Assembly (NCBI RefSeq): GCF_000204055.1
Contig: NW_006768824.1
Location: 2,366 to 66,365, forward strand
Direction of reading: 5' to 3'
Origin: Melampsora larici-populina 98AG31
Taxonomy: Eukaryota; Basidiomycota; Pucciniomycetes; Pucciniales; Melampsoraceae
Length of the DNA: 64,000 nt
The notes under the pieces were generated by a model. The model ran no database searches. It was not told the origin of the DNA and worked only from the letters and a program-made list of their open reading frames with translations. The translations under genes and the position numbers were made by a program. Shown here piece by piece: positions 48,336 through 59,361 of the stretch; within the stretch, counting starts at the first letter, position 1; every line of letters starts with the position of its first letter.

Positions 48336-49012
48336 GTCACGCAGACAAGGAGGATATATTACAGGTGATGAAGATTTTGAGGAGTGAAGTGTACAAAATG
48401 AATTTGTGAAAAGCGAATGAGATCAAGATTTGACTTTAAATGTAGAGCAGAGAGATTCAACAGACGATTCTCACGAGGGCCATTGCCGTCCTAAAACCTA
48501 AAACCAATCATTGACAAAGAAATGGCTGGCCCTCAACAATGTCTGGAACTTGATGCCAAGGGCGGTCAGCAATATATCCAGATATGCCATCAATTGCACA
48601 GCGTTGGGACAGACTGTGAGGAAGCCTTGATATGTCTTTTACAATTCAAGGCTTATAAAACTGTTTATTTTTGATGTATGCCTTGCAGTCAAATACAGGG
48701 AGCGATATGGAATAACTTTTATGGTTTGTTTTGGGTATCTTCCAGGCCTATGAGCCAATAAGTCCCAGGCTGATATTTCTAGTCAGGCATCTTTTGATTG
48801 TCTGTCTGTAATCATTTAAAAATTGTGAGTTTTTTGAATATCTGATAGCTCCTAGCTATGTACACCATATGCTTTAAAATATGTGGAAGATCTCATCAGG
48901 TCAATCAGCTACAACATATGATAAAGCCGATCTGGCCAAATACAATCTGAATTCTACTGGAATAAATATGAAATATAGTAACGACAGTTTTGGGTTCCAT
49001 AAGAGAATTCTA
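48336..49012. other. Spacer between the duplicated blocks
   Basis: No gene is supported and no homology to either block was noticed. Confidence 0.4.
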
Positions 49013-49402
49013 TACATGATCAATCAAACAACTGCTAGGTCATCGACAAAACTTTACCAATGAGTAGAAAGGGAATGATTATGGGATAAGAGACTAATGA
49101 GTGTGCTATCATAACACAGCAGATGCTATCAATGAGTATATAGAAACCGAGCAAAGGGACATATATTTTCTGTTCTCTCGATTAGTATTCAGTAGAACAA
49201 TGGAAGATGTGATGCTGAGATTGCAAAACTACCGAATGACAGTCCTTCAAAGATAGCATGTTTTATTGGATAAAGGTACAATTTTTCGGTCTTCAGGCGT
49301 AGTTTTCGTGAGGGTTTTTCTTAGTTTGTGTGATACACTAGATTTCGCATGAGATTGGAGTGATTTAGACTTGAAGTTGAGCGGGGTTTCTTCAAGTTTT
49401 TT

Positions 49403-52400
49403 CTATATTTTACTTTTGTCCCAGTCCTGAAGCTGTTTGGCGATGTTTTTCTGAAGCTTTGTCATCTTGTCCGCTGTTGTGATGGTTTTGACGAAAGTTT
49501 CATCCATCTTACCCTGCAAGGTAGCTATGAATATATCGTATCCTTTACGGGTTGCCGCGTCCGAAGGTTTATCAAGAGCTTCCCTGAGAGTTTTAGAATT
49601 TTTAAGATGGTCCACCCCAGATGTTCTTTTCGCAATTTCATATTGAAGCTCCCAGAGGTCCGTGTACTTTTGCAAGTGCTTCGACCCCCTTCCCGCCAAT
49701 CCCAATGTCCAACCAGGATATAGTTTTTCAAACACAGTGTCCCATTGCTCTCCTCTTCGCATCAGTTCCCAAGAAATCTCAGCGATTGCTAATTGACTCT
49801 GTTTTACAAGATAAGCTGTATGGGCATTGACGTTGAGTCATCGTTAGATTTTCTCAAATGATGGTAAGATCAACTTCAATTTGGATACACCTATCACATA
49901 CCTTTTGGTTTTGCCAAACTTTTAGCTGTCAATTCTGTGTCTTTGTGGGCAAAGAGAAGAAAACGTGAAGATATGAGTGCTAACATAACACAGAGCGTTG
50001 GAGAGATAGGAAACATACCACGAAACGTAGGCCTAAACACGTTATCAACAGCAGTCGATATGGGCGGGGTGCGAGTTGATGTTTTGGTGGCAGCTGATGA
50101 TGGGTTGGATGCGCGGACATTCGAAAATGGCTCGGCTGTAGATGGCAATGGCTTGGCGGAGATGGCATGCAATGATGCTTCGGGGGTATCCGAGATTGAT
50201 TTGGAGACGGGGGCAGCCAAAACTGGTGCAAGGCTAGCTGGTGATGCGTCGGGATTTGGGGAATGGGTTCCTGATCAAGCAAGATATCATAATCAGTAAA
50301 ACCATTCCCACCAGAAGAACCAGGAAAACCTTCCAATGACTCACCTTCTAGCGGAACTTGTGGTACAGTGGGAGGATGGTTCTCTGATCAATAAAAAATG
50401 ACATTTAGTTAAATGATTCTTCGCTCATGGAAGCTGTTTGCAGGTCTCTCACCTTTTGGAGATGCTTGTGCTTCTTTGGGCGAGAAGTTTTCTAATCAAG
50501 AAATATAAATCAGCTCGGCTGGAAGGGATTCAGATTCGTGCATTTGGAAATGAAGTTTCAGAGTAGCCACCTTTTAGCGCAGCTTGTGCTTGGGCAGGAT
50601 TCTGGGTTGCTGATGAATGAGCCAATCAAATCCAGTTAGGTCAGTCGAATTGATTGCGCTTAAAAAAGTTCTCGAGCCCTCACCTTCAAGTGAAGCTTGT
50701 TCTTTCGTGGAAAGGACTTCTGATCGATAGAAGGATCAAAATCCGTCAGATGGCTTCAGATTCTTGTGCTTGAAAAGGTCCTCAGATCACTCACCTTTTG
50801 AAGCAGCTTGTTCTTGGACAGGGCGGGTGTCTGATGAATCATCAATAAATGGATTCGATTCAGTATGATCATTGAAAGGGTACGCAACAAAAATTCATTC
50901 TAAGGCCCTCACCTTTCGGAAGGACTTGCGCTTTTTCAGGGGAAAGTTTTTCTAAATAACGAAGAAATGAAATTTGATCGAGAAGGATTCAATTTCCTGC
51001 AATTGAAATTGGAGATTTGAAGTGTCCACCTTTTAGCACAGCTTGTGCTTCGGTAGGTATGTGGTTTTCTGAAAAATAAGCAAATCAAAATTAGTTAAAT
51101 CAGTCGAAATGATCGCGCTTGAAAAAAGGCTCTTGAGCCCTCACCTTCAAGTGAAGTGTGTTCTTTTGTGGAGAGGTTCTCTACGCAATGCATAGATCAA
51201 ATTCCGTCAGAGTTCCAGTTTAGTATGCTTGAAAAAAAATCTTCAGATCACCCACCTTTTGAGGCAGCTTGTTTTTCGGCAGGGAGGGTTTCTGATCAAT
51301 CATCGAGAAATGAAGACAATTCAGTATGATAATTCAAAGTGTATGCAATTCAAAATCGATTATGGAGACCTTACCTTCGGGAACAACTTGTGCGTCTTCA
51401 GGGGAAAATTTTTCTGAACAACGAAGAAATCGAATTGAATGGAAAGTGGTTCAAATTCCTGCATTTAGAAATGGACTTTCAAAGTGCTCACCTTTCAGCG
51501 CAGCTTGTGCTTTGGTAGGGACATGGTTTTCTAATTGATAAGCACATCAAACTTAGTTGAGTCAGTCGAAAGGATCGCGCTTCATCATAAAGGGTTCTCG
51601 AGCCCTTACCGTCAAGTAGAGCTTGCTCTTCTGTGAAAAGGTTTCCTAATCAGTAGATATATCAAATTCCGTCAGAGGGTTTCCGATTGTTGTGGTTCAA
51701 AGGTATATTGAAATCACTGACCTTTTGAGGCAGCTTGTGCTTCGGCAGGTAGGGTTTCTGATGAATCATCAAGAGATGGATAGAATTCAGTATGATCATT
51801 CAAAGTGAACGCAGTCGCCAAATGCTTCTGAAGCCCTCACCTTTCGGAAGAACTTGTGCTTTCTCAGGGGATTTTTTTTCTAGACAGCGAAGAAATCAAA
51901 TTCGATCGAAAAAGATTTAATTTTCTGCAACTGAAATTGTAGTTTTAAAGTGCCCACCTTTTAGCGAAGATTGTGCTTGGGCGGGTGCATGGTCTTCTGA
52001 TCCGCAAGCAAATCAAATTTAGTTAGGTCACTCGAAATCATCGCGCTTGAAAAAAGGGTTCTTGAGCCCTCACCTTCAAGTAAAGATTGTTTTTCTGTGA
52101 CGAGGTTTTCCAATAAGTAGATACATCAAATTCTGTTAGAGGGTCACATATTCTTGTACTTGTGAAATGTATTCAAATCACCCACCTTTTGGGGCAGCTT
52201 GTTCTTCAGCAGGGAGAGTTGCTGATCAGTCATGAAGAAATGAATACAATTCAGTATGAATGTTCAAAGTGTACACAATTAGAAATTCCCTATAGAGCGC
52301 TCACCTTTCGGAAGACCTTGTGCTTTTTCAGGGGAAAGTTTTTCTAAAAAACGAAGAAATAATATTCAATCGAGAATGGTTCAGGTTCCTGCACTTGAAA

Positions 52401-54043
52401 ATGAAAATAAAAATTGATCTGTAAGAGCGCACCTTTTAGGGCAGCTTCTGCTCCGGCGGGTACATGGTTTTCTTATCAATAAGCAAATCAAATTCAGTTG
52501 AATCAGTCGAAATGATCACTCTCGATAAAATTTTTTGAGCCCTAACCTTTGAGATGAGGTTGCGGTTCCGTACTAAGAAAGGTCTCATGTTCATCCGGTA
52601 TATTATCTTGGAATTCACTCAAAGCATCGTGGAATATTTCGTCATCCTCATGTGAATGATCATGCGGAATTTTTGTCTCCTGTTTAGCTATTGATTCATC
52701 GTGGCTTCTTGTCGCTTGGTCAATTGTGGGTTCGTGAGCAGTGGTTGTCCCTTGATCAGCTATGGTGTCGAGAGGAGCTTTTGTTCCTTCTTCAACTGCG
52801 GATTCATGAGGAATTTGTGTCGCCTGATTAGCTATCGATCCATCATGGCTTCTTGTCGCTTGCTCGATTGTGAGTTCGGGAGGAGTGGTTTTCCCTTGAT
52901 CAGCTATGGTGTCGAGAGGAGTTTTTGTCGCTTTTTCAACCGCGGATTCATGAGGAGTTGTTATCGCCTGATTTGCTATCGATTCATCATGATTTTTTGT
53001 CACTTGTTCAACTATGGGTTCATGGGGAGCTGCTGTCCCTTGATCAGCGATGGTGTCAAGAGGAGTTTTTGTCGCTCCTTGAACTGCGGATTCATGAGGA
53101 GGAGTTGTCGCCTGATTTGGTATTGATTCATCATGATTTCTTGTCACTTGTTCAACTGTGGGTTCATGAGGAGTTGTTGTTGTTTGATCAGCTATGGCGT
53201 CGAAAGGAATCTTTGTCGCTTGTTCAACTGTGGATTCATGAGGAGTCTTTTTACCTTCATCAACTGTGGAGTCATGAGGGGTTCTTGTAGCTGGATCATC
53301 GATAGATCCATGAGGAATTTTTGTCACGTCATTCGCTATTGTGCCATCGAGAACTTTCGTTCCTTCATCGATTGTTGATCTATCACTGGGTGAGATCACA
53401 TGTGAGCTGGGAGACTTCGATAAAACAGTATATGGTCTGCTTGGTATAATTTTACCAAAGCCTCTTTTGATCTATCAGACCAGGGGATGCGAGGTTCACG
53501 TTAGCGGCTGAACATGAATATTCCTTAGAACAAATGCAAATTACTAACCGATTTTTGAAACGAGCTGAGATGATTTATCACTGTCTTCCACCAAGATTTG
53601 AGAATTCTGGGTAATTGATTTTTCCACCACGAAGAGTTCAATTTATCTAATTCCTTTCCTTTTCCACCAATTGAGGTGGTTGACGCGGACTTTTCCAGCT
53701 GTTCTTCGCTTCGTAAGCCCCAAGGATTTAATAGTGGGACCGAATCTCCTTCCAAGAGTGTGATCTTGTTTCTCCCGAGTGAACTGGATGATAGAGCACT
53801 GTTCCTCAGTGATGAAGTAGTTGGCAATGACTGAGACTTGAGCATAGTCGGTAACAAAGAGACCGCTTCTTTGGAATCAGATGATGATTCGATTGCCAAG
53901 TGTGTGGCAGAAATTCCTCGTCTGCCGAATTGAGTGCTGGTACTGTGTTTGCCATTGTCTGTTGGTATAACTAATGAGCTGGTAAAATATATGTTCCAGA
54001 AGATGAGAAAGTTTCTCAGATGTAAATGTCTTCGATGATTCAT
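49403..54043 (-). CDS. Predicted secreted protein encoded by a 24-exon mini-exon gene
   Basis: Family not recognised. Exon 1 54043..53549 starts MNHRRHLHLRNFLIFWNIYF (signal-peptide-like). Exon 2 53471..52547 holds 12-residue repeats. Then come nineteen mini-exons of 36 or 39 nt between 52471 and 50345, then exons 50270..50019 (252 nt), 49940..49902 (39 nt) and 49815..49403. From exon 2 on, every junction is phase 1, and every internal exon after it is a multiple of 3. The sum is 2841 nt, 946 aa. The terminal domain (SQLAIAEISWELMRRGEQWD, SKTLREALDKPSDAATRKGY, ending WDKSKI) is shared with the paralogue and looks helical. Mini-exon products are short Ala/Gln/Glu/Lys peptides with Pro. A role as a secreted, splicing-diversified effector is inferred. 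One mini-exon has lost its acceptor. Confidence 0.72.
50345..52471 (-). repeat. Mini-exon array: four ~463-bp modules of four exons
   Basis: Mini-exons in transcript order: 52471..52433 B, 52343..52305 D, 52221..52186 A, 52109..52074 C; 51996..51958 B, 51879..51841 D, 51757..51722 A, 51645..51610 C; 51530..51492 B, 51413..51375 D, 51291..51256 A, 51180..51145 C; 51068..51030 B, 50951..50913 D, 50830..50795 A, 50719..50684 C; 50609..50571 B, 50491..50453 D-like, 50383..50345 B-like. Typical peptides: B ENHVPTKAQAALK, D EKLSPEKAQVLPK, A ETLPAEEQAASK, C ENLSTKEQASLE. Same-type exons recur every 459-475 bp, and introns are repeated with them, so the DNA unit is the whole four-exon module. B and D are 39 nt; A and C are 36 nt. 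Confidence 0.85.
52660..53390 (-). repeat. Exonic higher-order repeat, 144 bp = four 12-residue units
   Basis: Inside exon 2 of the right gene, units like DESIANQATTTP, HESAVEKATKTP, LDTIADQGTTAP and HEPTVEQVTRNH follow each other as 48-residue modules. GATCAGCTATGGTGTCGAGA-type DNA recurs at about 52754, 52898, 53042 and 53189, roughly every 144-147 bp. The left paralogue has only a few such units. Confidence 0.85.
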
Positions 54044-54605
54044 TGATATTATTGCAAAGGATTGAGTCTATGAAAGAGCGTAAAGTCGGTGCGGGTCACT
54101 GGATGTGTAAGATTGAATATTTTGAAAGATCAGAGAAAAGGAACTAAAGAGGTAACTTGGACAAAAACTTATCCCATCGTAAGTCAAACAAGTCTTGTGA
54201 TATTGTGGAGTATGTCATGTTGTATTCGAAGCTTCTTGACGCGTCCCAATCCTCAACCCGGGGAAGACAAATGTGATTCCAGACTATTCGGGACGTATGT
54301 AGGAATCCAGTCTGGATGAAACTGATGAAACTCGGCAGGTGTTGTATTGACACCGCGTTGGTATCGTCAGCAATGTGCACCATGAAACGTGGCGACCGGT
54401 GCTACCCACATCCAGATGTCCATCCATCCAGTTCCAGTGTATAAGATATAAGACCGCTCACCGCCACAGTCGTCGCGCACCCGCCCACACTACATGATTT
54501 TCGCATCGCTTGGTGATCGAACGATTACGAAACGAGTACAGAATTCTCGAGGATTCCCAGAAGTGATCAGGAATAATGATTTCTACGTGAACTATCCAAG
54601 GAGGA

Positions 54606-55485
54606 CCAGCTTTGAGGAGTTTCCTGGAGTTTCACAACCGTAGTGTCATATCCTGTTCAGGCACTTGGTGGTTTGTGGTAAGTCGGCGAGATAGATGCGG
54701 GATTTTACGTCCCACCGTTGGAGTCTAGACGTCACAAATTTTGGGATAATCGCGAATGATACTGGAAGTTGTTGTGAGGATTTTATAGCTTTCGACACTT
54801 TGAATGCACCGGTTTGTCTGTCAGATTTTGTTGTATTATCCATCTTGTATTCCAAAGCTGACATACCTCCGTTTGGCGCGCATGGTCCTCTTGGTCTCAA
54901 GCAGGTCTTCCCCATGTATTTACAACTGAGGGGAAATGGAACAGATCATGCTTGGTTCTTGTTCACCTGATCAATTGGAACAGCTTGAGGTGGCCTTGAA
55001 GTTGCGCTTTGCACTTAAGATGTAGAGGTTTATGCGTGGTTTAATATGAAGGGCTTATGAATGTTTGTGTAATTTTATTGATAATTACTGCAAGTAGATC
55101 TCAGTGTTTCCCATGAAATCACAATTCAAAGTCTTTTCCTGAAGAAATAGATTCAATAGAAAACTGGCTGTCAATGAACTAGTAGAACAGTGTGATTTCC
55201 TTCAATCACTTCCAAAGCAAGTAAAATCATGATTAGGAAGCCTAATGCTCAAAGGCAACTACACCAGGTGTTGTTGGCGAATTTGCTACACACTAATTTC
55301 ATGTTTTTCAAAAACTTCTATTTAATATATCACTTGAATACATTCAAGATAAGGTGTATCTTGTTTTCCTGCCCGCTGATAAGGAATGGGGATAGTAGTA
55401 TGATTGGGGTAGTAGATCAGTATAACTTGCTTTTGATGTTATAGACCATAGATGTGATCAGATTGAGGAAACCAAAACCGATTCT
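54606..55485. other. Intergenic, no supported gene
   Basis: Frames on both strands at 54646..54970 overlap each other and show no known family. Neither is supported. Confidence 0.35.
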
Positions 55486-57942
55486 CTAAGGATCTTCAAC
55501 AATATCTGATTTTTTAGGCTTTGGCTCTTCCTTGTTAGTAACCCCGGACTCAGACTTAGATCTTGCATCACGAGACTTTGACTGTAGCTTCAAGTTTTTG
55601 TGTCCATCATGTCGTAGTTTCTGACCTTCTGAAACAATCGCATTCGAACTTGAATCTTCGTCTACTACAATCCCTAAGCCTTCCTCAGCGGCTAGAGATA
55701 CAACATGCTCGAGAGGTACGAATCCATCGTGATCGACATCGAGTTTATCGATGAGGACTTCGATCGCTTCATCCGATGGTCTGTTTTAAACACATCAGTT
55801 ACTTTTTCTGCTGATGCGAGAGGCTGGGTACCACTTACCGATGTTTGATTACACCAAGTCCTTTCCGTAGATCATCGACACTGATGTTTCCGTCTTTCCC
55901 GATATTGATCTGATGCATCCTGTTTCCAACTTGAGTGTCGTACTCTTCTAGTTGAGTGTCAATTTCGTGAATCATTTTCTGGATACTCTTGACCAGTCCT
56001 GCGGATGCGGTGTTCTCGGGCTATAATGGATAGTTGCAAAATCAAACGTATGAAGACGACAACAGTCTGCTCAATTTCAAAGATCAAACTTACATCCTGT
56101 GCTGCCTCTTGATTCTCTTCAACCAATTTCTTCAGTTCAGTTTTCTCATGTAAGACACTCGATTTCGCACTCAAGATTGATAGAGCTTCTCCAAGCTCAT
56201 GAAGCTGTTCAGATGTCATTCTGACGTTGTCAGGATCGACTGCTTCGGCTTCTGATTTACTTTCAGGTATCTTATCTAAAGCAACCTCGACCACTTTTTC
56301 CATCTTCTCCAATTCTTCAGCCTCTGCCTTTTGACTTCTTTCAAGTTCACGTTGAGCCTTTCGTGCCTCTTCTTCTCTTAACTCTTGTTCGCTTTCATCT
56401 GCAATAAGTTCTTCCTGTTCTTCCAAGACCGCGAGACGTTGCTTGTTGGTCACCGTGTCATGCGAAACTTCCAGTTCAGCTTCGTTAAGCTAGATAAAGT
56501 CAAATGATTAGCCTCCGGTTAGTTTCGCGCGGTGACACATTTGACTCAAATGACGAAGATAGCTAGAGCACCCACCAAAGTGTCTGGAAGACTACTCAAG
56601 GCATCCTTGAGGCTCTCAAGAGTACTATCACCCTTTTCACTATCACCGCCTCGGTTGAAAGCAAAGGCTCGACCAAGGATCAAAAGAGTTGCACTAAGTC
56701 CACGGTGAAGATGTAAATCGATCCACTGTTCTAATTCCTTTCGAAGTTCAGCTTCATCTACGCCCATTGATCTTATGCCACGGGATTGACATGCATGTCG
56801 CAGCTCAGTTCCCGAGAGCGATTCGATTCCTTCGGCATCGATCAAGGCGTCATCTGCTGCTAAATGTCGCATTCGGTTACGGATCGTATAACGTAGGAAA
56901 TTATCAGTTCCGAAAGCATTGATGTTCATATACCTAATTCCAAAGCAAAGAGTGATTCGAAAGATTCGGGTTTAGCTTAGATGACCGTGAAGATGAACCG
57001 AGCGAGTGGAATGACATGAGATTTGAAACAATCGACTCACCTGCACATACTAACGAGTTGAGGACGCGAAAGATTATCAAGGGTGAGATCGTCCTCAAAC
57101 AATCGAGCCACTTTAACCACATCATCCATACTGGGTTTTTCTCCTGTACTACGAACTTTTCTAAAGAATTCTTTAAATTCTTCAGTTTCTTTGACTCTTT
57201 TACTCATTCCACTCTCTCGTAAAGTTTCTTGTAAGAACTTGGCCATCTCGAGTCTGACTTTTAACAACTTGCGCTTCTTCTCTAGTTCTTTAGATTCATC
57301 TCGGAATGTTGACGGTAGCATGTTGGGGAACAGTTTGAGTGCAACTGGTAGTAAAAGTTCCATGAAAGGAACGATGAGGAAGACAGAGAACGGGATCAGC
57401 CGTAATAAGTCGGTTGTAGTCCGTTTAAGCTGTTCGAAGGGGCATAGACGATATAATCAGTGATCTGCTGAGCTGCTGACTCAGGTTTGGAAGCCTGATG
57501 AAAAAATACACACTTGTCGTTTCTCTCTACGTGTCAATTTTTTGCCTCTTAATAATTTCATTTGATATTTTGCACTCAGTCGGATTTCCTTTCCTAAAAG
57601 CTTCGTACCATGCCAATAATGTGAAGCTTCTGTTTTAACTTTCACCCATATCTTTTGCATTCGAGTTTGATCGGAGGCAGAAGGACGAGAGACAGCTTTC
57701 TGAGATGAACTTTCATCTTTCTCTTGATTCGCCGGTGAAGAATTGAAACGAGATGGAAAGACGAATGAGTCGATTTTTTGAAATCGATGTTGAAGAAGGG
57801 GGGAATGAGAGGAGGCGAAAAGGAGAGATCGAGACGAAATGGGGGATTGGGTGTGAACCCAGTTTCGTGGTTGAAAGGTTGAAAGTGACTGATCTAAGAT
57901 GAGAAGTTCATTGCTTGTGAGTATCAGGTCAACAGACTTCAT
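55486..57942 (-). CDS. LETM1: LETM1/Mdm38 family inner mitochondrial membrane protein
   Basis: Family members sit in the inner mitochondrial membrane and support K+/H+ (or Ca2+/H+) exchange and ribosome binding. Six exons: 57942..57514, 57429..57041, 56933..56576, 56489..56094, 56020..55839, 55780..55486; 682 aa in frame. The N terminus is Ser/Arg/Phe-rich and acid-poor up to ~residue 70, as in an import presequence. The membrane segment LIPFSVFLIVPFMELLLPVA carries the family's Pro-x-x-x-x-Pro pattern, followed by LKLFPNMLPSTF. The ribosome-binding-like LETM1 domain follows (GTDNFLRYTIRNRMRHLAAD, ELRHACQSRGIRSMGVDEAE). Then come a charged coiled coil and two EF-hand-like loops (NIGKDGNISVDDL, and DVDHDGFVPLEHV with good calcium ligands). 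Length and order match LETM1, which in animals also ends with an EF-hand. Confidence 0.94.
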
Positions 57943-58820
57943 CGCCAGGCCAATCTCACTTACGCCGATTTAGCAAGAGACTTCCATTACGATGGATTGC
58001 GAGAGGTGGTAGCCGTCGACAGTAGATCGCACTCATGTTGGTACGAATGAGGTGAGTTGTACAGTCACAGTCAGAAGAATGTCTGATGTTATCGAAAAAG
58101 TTTTGGCCTGAGAAGCCCTACATGCAGCCTGTAGGGTGCAGTTTCTGACTCGGATCGCTTATATCGCCAACCTCAATTTGCAATCCTGCAGGATTGCACC
58201 ACAATTTGAGCAGCATTCAAAACTGCGATCGATATTGCAAGCTGTTCAGTTTGACAAAAAAATGCTGCGGCCACAGACTTTTCTCGATCACAAGCAAGCC
58301 TTCGTGGTTCCCGGCATCAGGCATAATTTTAGAATTGCGGATTATAGCCTTGCAACCCTTGCTCACAGCTTTCAACTTGAACCTCCATAAAGTCCCAAAG
58401 GTTTGCTGTTGATTCTTGCTATCAGGCAAGGAAAGAGTCAAGACTTCCGTAGTGCAATGAACACATCTCAGTGTACTGGGGCCCAAATTGCCTTGGTCCT
58501 ACAGCTGAATACTCAATGGAGTCCATCAATCATATTTGACCACTCACTCCATCCAGGGCATATTCACCATTCTCTAAACATCCGATCAATTCACCTGACC
58601 ACCAATCGTGACAGGAAACATGATTGCAACTTGACTACCTAAAATAAAAGTGTGAGCCAGATCCTTGAATGATAATCCTTGTGACCACAAACACACTCCC
58701 CTAGATAGCTAGATGATAGAGAGAGTGGACACCTCAACTTATGGAAGTTGAAAGCATATGCGATGCGTCTCACGGGCCAGTGGCGCTGACCCTGTTTTAG
58801 CGTTGCGCTACTCTCTTTGT
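57943..58820. other. Intergenic, upstream of LETM1
   Basis: No gene supported. 58386 (CATAAAGTCCCAAAGG) recalls a fold-back end but lacks a partner. Confidence 0.4.
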
Positions 58821-59352
58821 TAAACTTATCAAAGTCCCCCCCGCCCAAGTAGTCAACGGCTAATGTCCTACTTTTCAACGCACAACAGCAGAATTTTTGT
58901 TCATTTTTTGTTTTTGCCCATTATGAGGGTCACAGACCTCATCAAATCTTGCTTCCAGCCGCAAGGGTCTTCATTTGCACCTTGTACATGTCCTCATGTG
59001 TTTTTAGCATCCATTGTATTGATTGAGCTCACTCATAAGAGTTTTGAAAAGTTGTAGCGGGACCACCAAATTTCATACAGGACCCCTAAAGCGTGCTGAT
59101 GTCTCCAAAAACCCGGTGTCCAATAACCTCAATAGCAGCAAGTCTATGCACAATGAAGATCTGAAACCGGAACCAGAAGATGAGATTTCAAGGAAGCTGT
59201 GCGCTGCAGGAGGTAAGATCTTATGCGGTGTGGGATCCTCAAAATGGGCCACAACAAAAAGTGAAAATATTGCTGTTGTGAGTTGAAAACCATGACATTA
59301 GCCGTAAGTCCCTCCCTTGACTACTTGGGTGGGGGGGACTTTGATAAGTTTA
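58821..59352. mobile_element. Fold-back (MULE-like) element with perfect 9-bp duplication
   Basis: Starts TAAACTTATCAAAGTCCCCC and ends with its inverse. TCTCTTTGT is present at 58812..58820 and 59353..59361. Arms remain inverted for about 65 bp or more (including GCCCAAGTAGTCAA and ACGGCTAATGTC). Same family as the element at 13627..20199. Non-coding, 532 bp. Confidence 0.85.
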
Positions 59353-59361
59353 TCTCTTTGT

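Larger units (their letters stand above)
49013..54605 (-). repeat. Segmental duplication, right copy
   Basis: About 5.6 kb, paralogous to 45415..48335, in the same orientation. Upstream and downstream flanks remain alignable by eye. The extra ~2.7 kb consists mainly of the mini-exon array and the lengthened repeat exon. Confidence 0.75.

Noticed and set aside
50345..52471. A regular repeat-spacer pattern like a CRISPR array
   Set aside because: The short repeats are coding mini-exons with splice sites in a eukaryotic gene; the spacers are themselves repeated every fourth unit.
52701..53378. Plus-strand frames with regular Cys/Phe repeats opposite exon 2
   Set aside because: These are antisense shadows of the 144-bp repeats in the minus-strand exon.
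54646..54970. Overlapping frames on both strands
   Set aside because: They shadow each other and neither has recognisable motifs.
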